In this document: positions 48,701-59,240 of the stretch, one piece after another
How positions within the stretch are numbered: position 1 is the stretch's first letter
Layout of the letters: the number at the start of each line of letters is the position of its first letter
DNA from: Kribbella rubisoli
GTDB taxonomy: Bacteria; Actinomycetota; Actinomycetes; Propionibacteriales; Kribbellaceae
Reading direction: 5' to 3'
Assembly (NCBI RefSeq): GCF_004217145.1
Contig: NZ_SHKR01000013.1
Coordinates: forward strand, 62,001 to 126,000
DNA length: 64,000 nt
The notes under the pieces: model-generated
What the model saw: only the letters and a program-made list of their open reading frames with translations
Told to the model about the DNA's origin: nothing
Database searches by the model: none
Translations under genes and position numbers: made by a program

Positions 48701-49396
48701 TCACGGCTCGATCGGGCGGCGGATCCGCCGGATCAGGCTCTTGTCGGCGAACTGACCGACGCGGTACGTCGACCAGCCGTCCACGCCGGCGCCGACCGCA
48801 CCGCCGAGCAACGGGATGCGGCGGGTGATCGTGAGAGCCATCTTCTTGCCGCTGATCCGTGCGATCAGCTCGGCGACGACCTCGTTCGAGACGTGCCGGT
48901 CCAGCTCCGGGTCGAACACCGGCGCGGTTGCGATCGCGATCGGCGACGTCGGCAGGCTCGACTTCTTCAGCCGGTCGGCCACGCCCTCCTCGCCGAGCAG
49001 GCAGGTGATCACCGCCGTCCGGACGCGCGGATCGTCCAGGTCGTACCCGCGCAGGTGTGCGATCGCGGCCACCATCCGGGCCTGGACGATCGCGATACCG
49101 GTCAGGTTCGCAGGCAGGGAGACCGGGAGTGTGACGAGACCGCCGAGGCCGGTCGCGAAGCCCTGTACGCCGGCCAGCCGGATGTGCTGGTCGATCACCG
49201 CCTCGATCGCGAGCTGGGCGTCACCGCCGCACCGCTCGAGCTTGTTGTCCGCGATCCGCTCCGCGCCGGGGAACCGCTGGTACCCATCGATCGCGATCTC
49301 GAGGATCTGGCGCAGCACACCACCCGCAGCGGCCGGGGCGAACCTCTGGGCGGCGGGCGCGAGACTACTGGCGACGAACCTGGCTACTCCGGCCAC
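48701..49396 (-). CDS. EcsC family protein
   Basis: 231 residues from GTG 49396, with AAGGAG four bases upstream; the longer frame into the spacer is rejected. GLGGLVTLPVSLPANLTGIA near residue 90 and TRRIPLLGGAVGAGVDGWST near the C-terminus are the conserved blocks of the EcsC family, which is named after a gene of the Bacillus ecs ABC operon. Two amphipathic stretches suggest peripheral membrane contact. Function is unknown. It ends one base after the convergent regulator gene. Confidence 0.82.
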   Translation of the reverse strand: MAGVARFVASSLAPAAQRFAPAAAGGVLRQILEIAIDGYQRFPGAERIADNKLERCGGDAQLAIEAVIDQHIRLAGVQGFATGLGGLVTLPVSLPANLTGIAIVQARMVAAIAHLRGYDLDDPRVRTAVITCLLGEEGVADRLKKSSLPTSPIAIATAPVFDPELDRHVSNEVVAELIARISGKKMALTITRRIPLLGGAVGAGVDGWSTYRVGQFADKSLIRRIRRPIEP

Positions 49397-49517
49397 GGTG
49401 CTCCTTCCCGCCCGGCCCCACAGGTCAGAACCCGGACGTGCTTCAACTGTACGTGCCTCCCCGATCCTCGCCACTCGGGAGAAACCCTTGGTGTCCCCTA
49501 GGTGGATCTCCAGGCCG

Positions 49518-49577
49518 TCACAATCGCGGTCCGCCGGATGCCGGGAGCGTGACTGGGCGTCGACGGGCGGATTGTGA
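49518..49577. repeat. Interrupted inverted repeat before aat
   Basis: TCACAATC (49518-49525), five bases, then CCGCC (49531-49535) pairs with GGCGGATTGTGA (49566-49577). The right arm ends five bases before an alternative GTG start of aat at 49582. It may be an operator or a structural element; nothing else is seen in the 215-base spacer except GC-rich sequence. Confidence 0.35.
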
Positions 49578-49611
49578 TGGCGTGGGGATCCGCATAGTCC
49601 AAGATGGTTCC

Positions 49612-50277
49612 GTGCCAGTCGAACCTGCTCCGTCCCCATGGGAGTTCCCGCCCGTAGGGGTCGCCGGGGCGAGTGACGTGGTTGCGGGCGGCGCGGACCT
49701 GGCGCCGGGCACCGTGCTGGCGGCGTACCGGCGGGGGTTGTTCCCGATGCCGGACCATCGCGGCTCGATCCTGTGGTGGTCGCCGGTCGATCGCGGCGTG
49801 ATCGACGTCGCCGGCTACGAACCGTCACGCTCGCTGCGGCGGGCGCGGGCGAAGTTCGAGATCCGCGTGAACACGGCGTTCGACCAGGTCATCCGCGCGT
49901 GTGCGGATCCGCGCCGGCCCGGTTCGTGGATCGACCGCGAGATCATCGCGTCGTACACCGAGCTGCATCGGCTCGGCTGGGTGCATTCGGTGGAGGCCTG
50001 GGACGGCGACGAGCTGGCCGGCGGGCTGTACGGCGTCGCGATCGGCGGACTCTTCGCGGGCGAGTCGATGTTCCACCACAAGACCGACGGCTCGAAGGCG
50101 GCCGTCGCCGGGACGATCGAACTGCTGGATGACGAGTACGCCGCCGATCGGGTCTTCGACATCCAATGGGTGACCGACCACCTCGCCACCCTCGGCGCGG
50201 TGTCGATCGCGCGGGAGACCTATGTACGCCGGGTCGCTCGCGCCGTCGACGTGCCGCTCCCGAAGGCGTTCATGTAA
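49612..50277 (+). CDS. aat: Leucyl/phenylalanyl-tRNA-protein transferase
   Basis: 221 residues from GTG 49612; GTG 49582 would add ten. The family core is complete: LAAYRRGLFPMPDHRG near residue 40, WWSPVDRGVID, RPGSWIDREIIASYTELHRL near 102, GWVHSVEAWDGDELAGGLYG, VAIGGLFAGESMFH near 145 and DIQWVTDHLATLGAV near 180. It adds Leu or Phe from tRNA to N-terminal Arg or Lys of proteins and so marks them for the Clp protease. No clear Shine-Dalgarno is visible. Its end overlaps the convergent TetR gene by eight bases. Confidence 0.93.
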   Translation: MPVEPAPSPWEFPPVGVAGASDVVAGGADLAPGTVLAAYRRGLFPMPDHRGSILWWSPVDRGVIDVAGYEPSRSLRRARAKFEIRVNTAFDQVIRACADPRRPGSWIDREIIASYTELHRLGWVHSVEAWDGDELAGGLYGVAIGGLFAGESMFHHKTDGSKAAVAGTIELLDDEYAADRVFDIQWVTDHLATLGAVSIARETYVRRVARAVDVPLPKAFM

Positions 50278-50956
50278 GGCCGACGAACGCGGCCATCTGG
50301 CGCGACGTCGACTCGAAGAACTCATCCGCGGGATCCATCGAGCCGACGAGCTGACCGAAGAGTTCGAAGCTGATCATGCCGAACAGCTGCGTCCACACGA
50401 TGACGGTCCGCATCAGCACCGCCGGCGGCAGATCTGGCGCCAACGGCACCAACACCTCTGTCTGCTGCGCGAGCAAGCCTGTGGGGACCGGTGCGTCGGT
50501 AGGCACAGCCAATCGGCCGCCGACCTGAGCCCGCTGCAGGAGACCGAGCAGAAGGAGCGGCACCCGGATCGCCGGCTCCACGGTCGTCTGGGGTGCCTTG
50601 TAGCCGCTGATCGGGGAGCCGTAGATCAGCGCGTACTCCTGTGGATGAGCGCGCGCCCAGTCCCGGACCGCGGCGTAGATCGCGACCCATTCCGCCAGCA
50701 GATCGTCCCCGCCCGCGGCGCGCTCGGCCGCCGACCCGAGCGCGTCGTACGCATCGATGATGAGCGCCGTCAGCAGCTCGTCGCGGCTGGGGAAGTACCG
50801 GTAGAGCGCCGACGAGACCATGCCGAGCTCGCGGGAGACCGCGCGCAGCGACAGCGCCTCCGCCCCGACGGTCGCGAGCTGCCGGCGTGCGGCGCCCTTG
50901 ATCTCCTCGGTCAGCTCGGCCCGGGCACGTTCACGGGCAGTTCGTCCGGCGTTCAT
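50270..50956 (-). CDS. TetR family regulator, divergent from the Ddn-like gene
   Basis: 228 residues. The helix-turn-helix region is ATVGAEALSLRAVSRELGMV then SSALYRYFPSRDELLTALII (about 28-67). The C-terminal WHG-type domain has WARAHPQEYALIYGSPISGY near 110. Divergent promoters with three palindromes lie between it and the Ddn-like gene, so autorepression and control of that neighbour are likely. Confidence 0.92.
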   Translation of the reverse strand: MNAGRTARERARAELTEEIKGAARRQLATVGAEALSLRAVSRELGMVSSALYRYFPSRDELLTALIIDAYDALGSAAERAAGGDDLLAEWVAIYAAVRDWARAHPQEYALIYGSPISGYKAPQTTVEPAIRVPLLLLGLLQRAQVGGRLAVPTDAPVPTGLLAQQTEVLVPLAPDLPPAVLMRTVIVWTQLFGMISFELFGQLVGSMDPADEFFESTSRQMAAFVGLT

Positions 50957-50979
50957 ACGGCCAGTGTGCCACAGAATCG

Positions 50980-51046
50980 AGAGCAGTGCTCTTGACAGTG
51001 AACAGCGATCTGGTGTTCACTGATCACAACAGAGAGCACCGCTCTC
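50980..51046. promoter_or_regulatory. Three palindromes in the divergent TetR/Ddn promoter region
   Basis: AGAGCA-G-TGCTCT (50980-50992) and GAGAGC-ACC-GCTCTC (51032-51046) are related outer sites. Between them CAGTGAAC (50996-51003) and GTTCACTG (51015-51022) form a third inverted repeat. TTGACA at 50992-50997 is a likely -35 element for the rightward gene. TetR proteins bind sites of this size. Confidence 0.6.
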
Positions 51047-51068
51047 GCAAACAGAAAGAGTCGCCGCC

Positions 51069-51532
51069 ATGACCGAGTACAAGCAGACCTACGACAGCAA
51101 GCGCGTCATCACCTCCTCCGAGGGCAGCATGCGGGTCTTCAACAAGGTCGTCGCCCGCCTGACGAAGCTGGGTCTGAGCCTGATGGGCAGCCGGGTCCTC
51201 TCGGTCCAGGGCCGCAAGTCCGGCGAGTGGCGCAGTACTCCGGTGAACCTGCTGATCATCGACGGCCAGCGCTACCTGGTCGCGCCGCGCGGCCACACCC
51301 AGTGGGTGAAGAACCTGCGCGCCAGCGGCACCGGCCGCCTGCAGCTCGGCGGCAAGGTCGAGACGTTCCACGCCGAGGAGCTCGCCGACGCCGACAAGAT
51401 CCCCACCCTGCGGCTGTACCTGAAGAAGTGGGCCTGGGAGGTCGGCGCCTTCTTCGGCGGCGACGTCACCAAGAACTCCCCCGACGAGGTCCTGCACCAC
51501 ATCGCCCCCGGCGTCCCCGTCTTCAAGATCAA

Positions 51533-51536
<4 letters not shown>
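51069..51536 (+). CDS. Ddn-family F420-dependent nitroreductase-like protein
   Basis: 155 residues. LGLSLMGSRVLSVQGRKSGE followed by WRSTPVNLLIIDGQRYLVAP, and then RGHTQWVKNLRASGTGRLQL, is the split beta-barrel core of the deazaflavin (F420)-dependent nitroreductase family; the G-R-x-S/T-G-x-x-R-x-T/S-P-V motif contacts the cofactor phosphate. Members reduce quinones or other electrophiles with F420H2. The natural substrate is unknown. The TetR gene opposite probably responds to that substrate. The stop overlaps the end of the convergent ABC gene. Confidence 0.9.
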
Positions 51537-53309
<1,773 letters not shown>

Positions 53310-53323
<14 letters not shown>

Positions 53324-55106
53324 AGCTCAGCCCTTCCTCGTCGACCTCGGCCGTGAAGCGCTTGGCCTGCAGGTCGAACATCGTCCGGTACCGCCCGTCG
53401 AGGAGCATCAGTTCGTCGTGGCTGCCGAGCTCGACGACCCGGCCGTGCTCGAGGACGCAGATCCGGTCGGCATGCCGGACCGTCGAGAACCGGTGCGAAA
53501 TAAGGATTGTGGTCACCTCGCGGGTCGCCGTCAGGATCCGGTCGAAGATCGCTGCCTCGCCGCGAACATCCAGCTGAGCCGTCGGTTCGTCAAGCAGCAC
53601 GAGACCGGCGCCCTGCCGTACTGCGCAGAGCGCCCGCGCCAACGCGACGCGCTGCCATTGCCCGCCGGAGAGATCGGTGCCGTCGCCGTACCCCGTGGCC
53701 AGCCGGGTGTCCAGGTCGGCCAGATGGTCGGCGCCCGCGTCGGCGAGGGCGGCACGGATGTCCGCCTCGGGCGCTCCGCCGGGCGCGACGTTGTCCCGCA
53801 GGGGTAGCTCGAGCTTGAGGAAGTCCTGGAAGACCGCGGCGACACGCGTCCGCCACGCGTCGACATCGAGGTCGCGCAGGTCGCTCCCGTCGACGCGGAT
53901 CGTGCCGTCGTCCGGGTCGTACAACCGGCAGAGCAGCTTGGCCAAGGTCGTCTTGCCGGCACCGTTCTGACCGACGACCGCGAGCGACGAGCCGGCCGGA
54001 ATGGTCAAATCCAACCCGTCGAAGACCGGTTGAGTGGCATGTGGATAACGGAACTTCAGGCCGCGGAGATCGAGCTCGACGGCGCCCCGCGGAACGGTGA
54101 GGCGACCTGGCGTCAGCGCGCCGGCCGGCGCCATCGCAGGCTCCAGCCGATGTACGGCGGCGACCGGTGCAGCTGCTCCGTCGAGCGCCCAGTTCAGTCC
54201 GCCGAACGCGATCATGCCGACGCCGATCGCGACCTGGGCGAACACGACCAGCCGGTCGAGCTCCAAGCGGCCGCCGATCGCCGCCGCGGCGAGGGCCCAG
54301 AAGACGAGACCGTTGGCGACCGCGATGATCAGCAGGCTCCAGATCATTGGTCGCTCCCGCAAACGGGTTGCGGCGTACTGCAACTCGAACAGCCGGCGCC
54401 GCCGTTCGGTGAACCGCTGGACCGTCCAGTCCGCGAGGCCGAACAGCCGCAGCTCCTTCGCCGGATCAGGCTCGACCGCCAACTCATAGGCGTAGTGGGC
54501 GTGCCGTTGCGCCGACCGGACCTCGGCCGTGTTCCGGTCCTTCCAGACACCGCTCTCGCGGAGCAGCCAATGCGTCGACGCCCAGGCGGCAACGAGCAGC
54601 AACGGCGCCCACCAGCTGAACCCGAACAGCACCACCGCGGACGCGACCCCGCCGACCAGCTCAACCAGACTGCCGGCGACGAAGTCGACGTTCAGATACA
54701 TCGGTGGCCCGGTCTGCCCGTGATCGAACTCCCGCGCAACCGTGAGGTCCTCACTCAGCGCCGGATCCTCGAGATGCCCGATCCCCGGCGGCCCGACACA
54801 AGCCTCAGCCAGCCTGTCGTTGAGGTACGCCGACACGCGGCTGCCGAGGTTGGCGCTGACCGCCTGATGCACCGGGGTCAGCACCTGCAGCAAGATGAAC
54901 GTCACGCCCATCAAACTCAACGGCGCCGCCAGCGCATCGCCATGCTGCACCGCGCCGACCACCCACCCCATTGCGATCGCGAACACCGCAGGCAAAGCCC
55001 CGCGCGCCAGCAGCAGCCCCCACCAAGCCGCAGCCAACCGCGCATCAGCCCGCGGCAGCACCCCGAAGAACTGCCACTCAGCCCGCCCGCGCAGCCGTTT
55101 CACCAT
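53310..55106 (-). CDS. ABC exporter half-transporter, first gene of a pair
   Basis: 598 residues from ATG 55106 (MVKRLRGRAEWQFFGVLP); 21 upstream codons are dropped. Six membrane helices precede an ATPase domain with Walker A VVGQNGAGKTTLAKLLCRLY, a canonical signature LSGGQWQRVALARAL, Walker B LVLLDEPTAQLDVRGEAAIF and ILISHRFSTVRHAD. The partner has the altered signature, so in a heterodimer one composite ATP site may be weaker than the other, as in several asymmetric exporters. No biosynthetic or peptide gene lies beside the pair to name a substrate. Confidence 0.9.
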
Positions 55107-55165
55107 CTGCTCACCATGGCACGCCCCGCCGACGGAAATCTTGAACGTTTGCCGGATCGCGGGGA

Positions 55166-56170
55166 TCAAGCTGCGTGCGAGATCACGACCTTGCCGAACC
55201 CGCCGCCGTCGATGTAGTAACGGAACGCCTCGCGGGTCTCCTCGAACGGGAAGACCCGGTCGATCACCGGACGCAGGTCAGCTGCGGCGATCGCCTCGTT
55301 CATCGCTTGGAAGTGCGCCCGGTGTCCCAAGGCGATCGGACGCAGTGTGACCGAGGATGTGAACAGCAATCGGGCGTCGATCGGGTCCGCACCACCGAGT
55401 GAGCCGACGAAGGCGACCTCGCCGCCGGTCGCCGTAGCCCGCAACGACTCGTTCAGGGTCCCGGCGACATCCACGACGTGGTCGACACCGCGTCCGTCGG
55501 TCAGTGCACGCACCTGCTTGGCCCAGTCCGGCGTGAGGGTGTGGTTGATGACCGCATCGGCGCCGAGCTCGAGGAGCCGCGCCGCCTTCTCGTCGCTGCC
55601 TGCCGTCGCGATCACCCGAGCACCGAGCAGCTTGGCGAACTGCAGCGCAAACAGGGACACCCCGCCCGACCCCAGGGTCAGGACGTGCTCACCCGGCACC
55701 AGACCCTGCCCGCCGACCAGGGCGTTCCACGCCGTCACAGCCGCACACGGCAGAGTCGCTGCCTCGTCGTACGTGAGCTGACCCGGGATCGGTACGACGC
55801 CGTCCTGGTCGAGTACGGCGTACTCCGTCAGCAGACCGTCGAGCGAACCCCCGAGCTGGTCCGCGTGGGCGAGGTCGAAGCGGCCGTCGAACCAGCGCTG
55901 GAACACGACCCCCATCACCCGGTCGCCGACCCGCACCCGATCCACGTCCGTGCCCACCGCAACGACCTCGCCTGCTCCGTCCGACGCGGCGATGATGTCG
56001 TCAGCCACCGGCAGCGGGTAGCGGCCGCACAGGATGTTCAGCTCGCGCGCACTGAGCGAGTTCGCCCAGATCCGAACCAGCACCTCGGTCGGACCCGGCA
56101 CCGGCACCGCATGCTCCCGCAACCGCAAGCTCTCGAGCCCACCGCCGTACTGAATGTGATAACTCTTCAT
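55166..56170 (-). CDS. MDR-family NAD(P)-dependent alcohol dehydrogenase / quinone oxidoreductase
   Basis: 334 residues from ATG 56170, with GGTGGAG three bases upstream. The GroES-like catalytic domain (LVRIWANSLSARELNILCGR; ASDGAGEVVAVGTDVDRVRV) lacks the cysteine and histidine zinc ligands of classical alcohol dehydrogenases. The Rossmann domain has VLTLGSGGVSLFALQFAKLL near residue 157, the nucleotide loop, and VVDVAGTLNESLRATATGGE near 235. It is therefore more likely a zinc-free quinone or enone reductase. Nothing nearby names the substrate. Confidence 0.88.
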   Translation of the reverse strand: MKSYHIQYGGGLESLRLREHAVPVPGPTEVLVRIWANSLSARELNILCGRYPLPVADDIIAASDGAGEVVAVGTDVDRVRVGDRVMGVVFQRWFDGRFDLAHADQLGGSLDGLLTEYAVLDQDGVVPIPGQLTYDEAATLPCAAVTAWNALVGGQGLVPGEHVLTLGSGGVSLFALQFAKLLGARVIATAGSDEKAARLLELGADAVINHTLTPDWAKQVRALTDGRGVDHVVDVAGTLNESLRATATGGEVAFVGSLGGADPIDARLLFTSSVTLRPIALGHRAHFQAMNEAIAAADLRPVIDRVFPFEETREAFRYYIDGGGFGKVVISHAA

Positions 56171-56246
56171 CGTCTCCACCCGCCAACAGTGCGACCACGC
56201 CCCACCCACCCTCAATTCCCGCCCGGGAATGAGGCCACGTCACCGC

Positions 56247-57314
56247 TCAGTCCTCGCCTGCGGTGGAGCTGAGTTCAGCCTCCAGTTCAGCGACACTCGG
56301 CAGTGCAGACTCGAATTCCTCAGGCAGCGAGCTGTTGATCGCGTCGGTCCACTCCGCCACGCCGATCGGCGCCTTGAACCCCTTCAGCGCGTACTCCGCG
56401 ACGACCTTCTTCTTGTTCCGGCAGAGCAGCAGACCGATGGTCGGTTTGTCGCCCTCCTTCGCCAGTACGTCGTCGACCACCGCCATGTAGAGACCTAGCT
56501 GACCCAGGAACGCCGCGTTGAACTTCACCGCCTTCAGCTCGACAACTACATAGCAACGCAGTTCGAGGTGGTAGAAGAGCAGGTCGCAGAAGAATTCCTC
56601 GCCGTCCAACTCGAGCCGGACCTGCTGACCGACGAAGGCGAATCCTTGCCCAAGCTCGATCAGGAACTTCCCGACATGCTCGACCAACTTCTGTTCCAGC
56701 TCGCGCTCGCGCCAGCCTTCGGTGCTGCCGAGGAAGTCGAAGAGGTACGGATCGCAGGTCGCCTGCTGAGCGAGATCGGACTGCTCCGGCGGCATCGCTG
56801 TGACGAAGGTGGTCACGGCCTTCCCGGACCGCTCGTGGAACCGGGCGTCGATGTGCAACGCGAGCACGTCACGGCTCCAGCCGCGCTCGACCGCGGCTGC
56901 GGCGTACCAGAGCCGGAGCTCGGCGTCGTCGAGTTTGTCGAGCAAGGCCACGTGGTGGCGCCAGGGCAATTGTGCAACGGTGCGTTGCACAAACGTCGGG
57001 TCCGGCCACGCAGCAGCGAAGGCTCGCATGTACTTGAGGTTGCGGGGTGAATATCCGGTCGCGCCGGGGAAGCGGGTCTTGAGGTCCGTGGAGAGCCGGT
57101 CGATGACCTTGGTGCCCCAACCCTCCTCGTGTTGGCGCTTCAGGATCTCCTGACCGATCGACCAGTAACTCGCGAGCATCTCCCGGTTCGCGGCGGTGAC
57201 GGCACGTCGGTGGCCGGTGGCGACATGTACGGAGACGCGGTCGAGCAGTTCCGGGTACCAGGCGGGGAGGGAGGAGCGGGCAGGGGCGCTCTCGAAGCGC
57301 GGCTTGTCGTTCAT
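56247..57314 (-). CDS. YhcG-type PD-(D/E)XK nuclease (DUF1016)
   Basis: 355 residues from ATG 57314. The N-terminal DUF1016 domain (REMLASYWSIGQEILKRQHE; GWGTKVIDRLSTDLKTRFPG; YSPRNLKYMRAFAAAWPDPT; QLPWRHHVALLDKLDDAELR) leads to the nuclease domain. That holds LELDGEEFFCDLLFYHLELR and, 12 residues after FCDLLF, VVVELKA, so the D...E-x-K catalytic set is complete. PTIGLLLCRNKKKVVAEYAL follows. YhcG proteins occur in restriction and defence islands and may process branched DNA. Here it stands alone, with no methylase or other defence gene beside it. Confidence 0.9.
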   Translation of the reverse strand: MNDKPRFESAPARSSLPAWYPELLDRVSVHVATGHRRAVTAANREMLASYWSIGQEILKRQHEEGWGTKVIDRLSTDLKTRFPGATGYSPRNLKYMRAFAAAWPDPTFVQRTVAQLPWRHHVALLDKLDDAELRLWYAAAAVERGWSRDVLALHIDARFHERSGKAVTTFVTAMPPEQSDLAQQATCDPYLFDFLGSTEGWRERELEQKLVEHVGKFLIELGQGFAFVGQQVRLELDGEEFFCDLLFYHLELRCYVVVELKAVKFNAAFLGQLGLYMAVVDDVLAKEGDKPTIGLLLCRNKKKVVAEYALKGFKAPIGVAEWTDAINSSLPEEFESALPSVAELEAELSSTAGED

Positions 57315-57360
57315 GGCAGTAACGCTTTCGTGGCGACACCCCGGAAACCGAGGGCCTTTC

Positions 57361-57390
57361 CGGGGCAACCCGGGGCAACTAGGGGCAGAT
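57361..57390 (+). repeat. Three ten-base direct repeats before the adenosine deaminase gene
   Basis: CGGGGCAACC, CGGGGCAACT and AGGGGCAGAT follow one another with no gap, 30 bases before the start at 57420. The ten-base period places each copy on the same face of the helix. They could bind an activator, or be a slippage product. Confidence 0.4.
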
Positions 57391-57419
57391 TCTGGGCGAG
57401 GCGCTGCGAAGATGGCTGG

Positions 57420-58478
57420 ATGATGACTCCGGAGCAGGTGAATGCGGCGCCCAAGGTTCTTTTGCATGACCATCTTGATGGGGGCCTGAGGCCGGAGACG
57501 GTGTTGGAGTTGGCGGGGGAGATCGGGCATGCGTTGCCGCGGGCGGAGGCGCCGGAGTTGGGGGCGTGGTTCGTCGAGTCGGCGGACTCGGGGTCGTTGG
57601 AGCGGTACCTGGAGACGTTCGATCACACGGTCGCGGTGATGCAGACGACCGAGGCGATCAAGCGGGTGGCCAGTGAGTGTGTGCAGGACCTTGCGGCGGA
57701 TGGCGTGGTGTACGCCGAGGTTCGGTACGCGCCGGAGCAGCACCTGACCAAGGGGCTGAGCCTCGAGCAGGTGGTCGACGCGGTCCGGGAAGGGTTCGAG
57801 CACGGGATGGCGGTCGCCGAGCGGCCGATCGTGGCGCGGCAGCTGCTGACGGCGATGCGGCACAAGGCGCGGTCGATGGAGATCGCCGAGCTGGCGGTCG
57901 CCTACCGGGACGCCGGCGTGGTCGGGTTCGACATCGCTGGCGCCGAGGCCGGCTACCCTCCCACCCGGCACCTGGACGCGTTCGAGTACCTGCAGCGCGA
58001 GAACGCCCACTTCACGATCCACGCCGGCGAGGCGTTCGGGCTCCCGTCGATCTGGCAGGCGATCCAGTGGTGCGGCGCCGACCGGCTCGGTCACGGCGTA
58101 CGGATCATCGACGACATCAACCACGACGGCGACAAGGCCGAGCTCGGGCGGCTGGCGGCGTACGTCCGGGACCGCCGGATCCCGTTGGAGATGTGCCCGA
58201 GCTCCAACCTGCAGACCGGCGCGGCCGCGTCGATCGCCGAACACCCGATCGGCCTGCTCGCCAAGCTCCGCTTCCGGGTCACGGTCAACACCGACAACCG
58301 CCTGATGAGCGGTACGTCGATGAGCCGCGAGCTGACGCTGCTGGCGGAGGCGTTCGACTACGGGCTAGAGGACTTCCGCTGGTTCGCGATCAACGCGATG
58401 AAGTCCGCCTTCATCCCCTTCGACGAACGCCTCGCCATCATCGACAACGTCATCAAGCCCTGGTACGCCTCAAACTGA
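57420..58478 (+). CDS. add: Adenosine deaminase
   Basis: 352 residues from ATG 57420 (or 57423). Zinc motif LLHDHLDGGLRPETVLEL near residue 14, IHAGEAFGLPSIWQAIQW near 200 with the catalytic glutamate, DRLGHGVRIIDD near 221, PLEMCPSSNLQTGAAAS near 260 and VTVNTDNRLMSGTSMSREL near 290. NTDN in place of NTDD is normal in actinobacterial Add proteins. It converts adenosine or deoxyadenosine to inosine in purine salvage. The last nine bases overlap the convergent permease gene. Confidence 0.93.
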   Translation: MMTPEQVNAAPKVLLHDHLDGGLRPETVLELAGEIGHALPRAEAPELGAWFVESADSGSLERYLETFDHTVAVMQTTEAIKRVASECVQDLAADGVVYAEVRYAPEQHLTKGLSLEQVVDAVREGFEHGMAVAERPIVARQLLTAMRHKARSMEIAELAVAYRDAGVVGFDIAGAEAGYPPTRHLDAFEYLQRENAHFTIHAGEAFGLPSIWQAIQWCGADRLGHGVRIIDDINHDGDKAELGRLAAYVRDRRIPLEMCPSSNLQTGAAASIAEHPIGLLAKLRFRVTVNTDNRLMSGTSMSRELTLLAEAFDYGLEDFRWFAINAMKSAFIPFDERLAIIDNVIKPWYASN

Positions 58479-59240
58479 CCGCTGGTACGTCCGGAAAGCC
58501 CGAGTGGAAAGCCAGCCGACGATCAACGTGAAGGCCAGCAAATAGGCGGAGTGCCGCCAGACCGACGACCAGTCAGGGCTGGCGGCCAGTGACTGGCGGG
58601 CGGCGATCGTGGCCCAGTCGACCGGGTTGTAGCGGGCGGCGACGTTGACCCAGTGCGGCGCGACCGCCGGGTCGATCATGATCGACGACATGAAGGTCAG
58701 CGGCAACGAGACGAACTGCGAGATCCCGATCAGCGCCTCCTGCTGCCGCGTGAGCAGCGCGACCGCGTTCGACAGCGACCCGAAGGCCGTCCCGATCAGC
58801 ATCGACGCGACGATCGTGATCAGGTAGCCGCCGGCCCCGCCGTCGTACCGAGCTCCCGCGGCGAAGCCGATCGCGAACACCAGGATCGTCTGGATCAACG
58901 TCGTCGACGCGTTGCTGAGCAGCTGCCCCGCCATCAGTCCGCCCCGGCTCACCGGTGACGCCAGCAGCCGATCCATCACGCCGCGTTCCATGTCCTGGAT
59001 GAACGCCGTACCGCTCCAGCCGCTCGTCATCAGCGCGGTCATCATCACGATCCCCGGCGTCAGGAACGCGATGTACGACGAATCGCCGAACCCCGGGATA
59101 CGCACGACCCCCTGGAACAACTGCCCGAACAACAGCAACCAGATCGCCGGCTGGATCAACGTGAACGCGATCAGCGCCGGCTGCCGGTACGACGCCCGCG
59201 TCCACCGGCCGAAGACCAGACCCGTGTGTGCAACAGACAT
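58470..59240 (-). CDS. ABC-2 type permease (DrrB-like)
   Basis: 256 residues from ATG 59240, which overlaps the ATPase stop as TGATG; GTG 59243 adds one residue. Six membrane helices (PALIAFTLIQPAIWLLLFGQ; FLTPGIVMMTALMTSGWSGT). DMERGVMDRLLASPVSRGGL after helix 2 is the cytoplasmic motif typical of DrrB-type drug exporters. It probably exports a drug or lipid with the ATPase and is controlled by the PadR gene upstream. Confidence 0.9.
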   Translation of the reverse strand: MSVAHTGLVFGRWTRASYRQPALIAFTLIQPAIWLLLFGQLFQGVVRIPGFGDSSYIAFLTPGIVMMTALMTSGWSGTAFIQDMERGVMDRLLASPVSRGGLMAGQLLSNASTTLIQTILVFAIGFAAGARYDGGAGGYLITIVASMLIGTAFGSLSNAVALLTRQQEALIGISQFVSLPLTFMSSIMIDPAVAPHWVNVAARYNPVDWATIAARQSLAASPDWSSVWRHSAYLLAFTLIVGWLSTRAFRTYQRSV

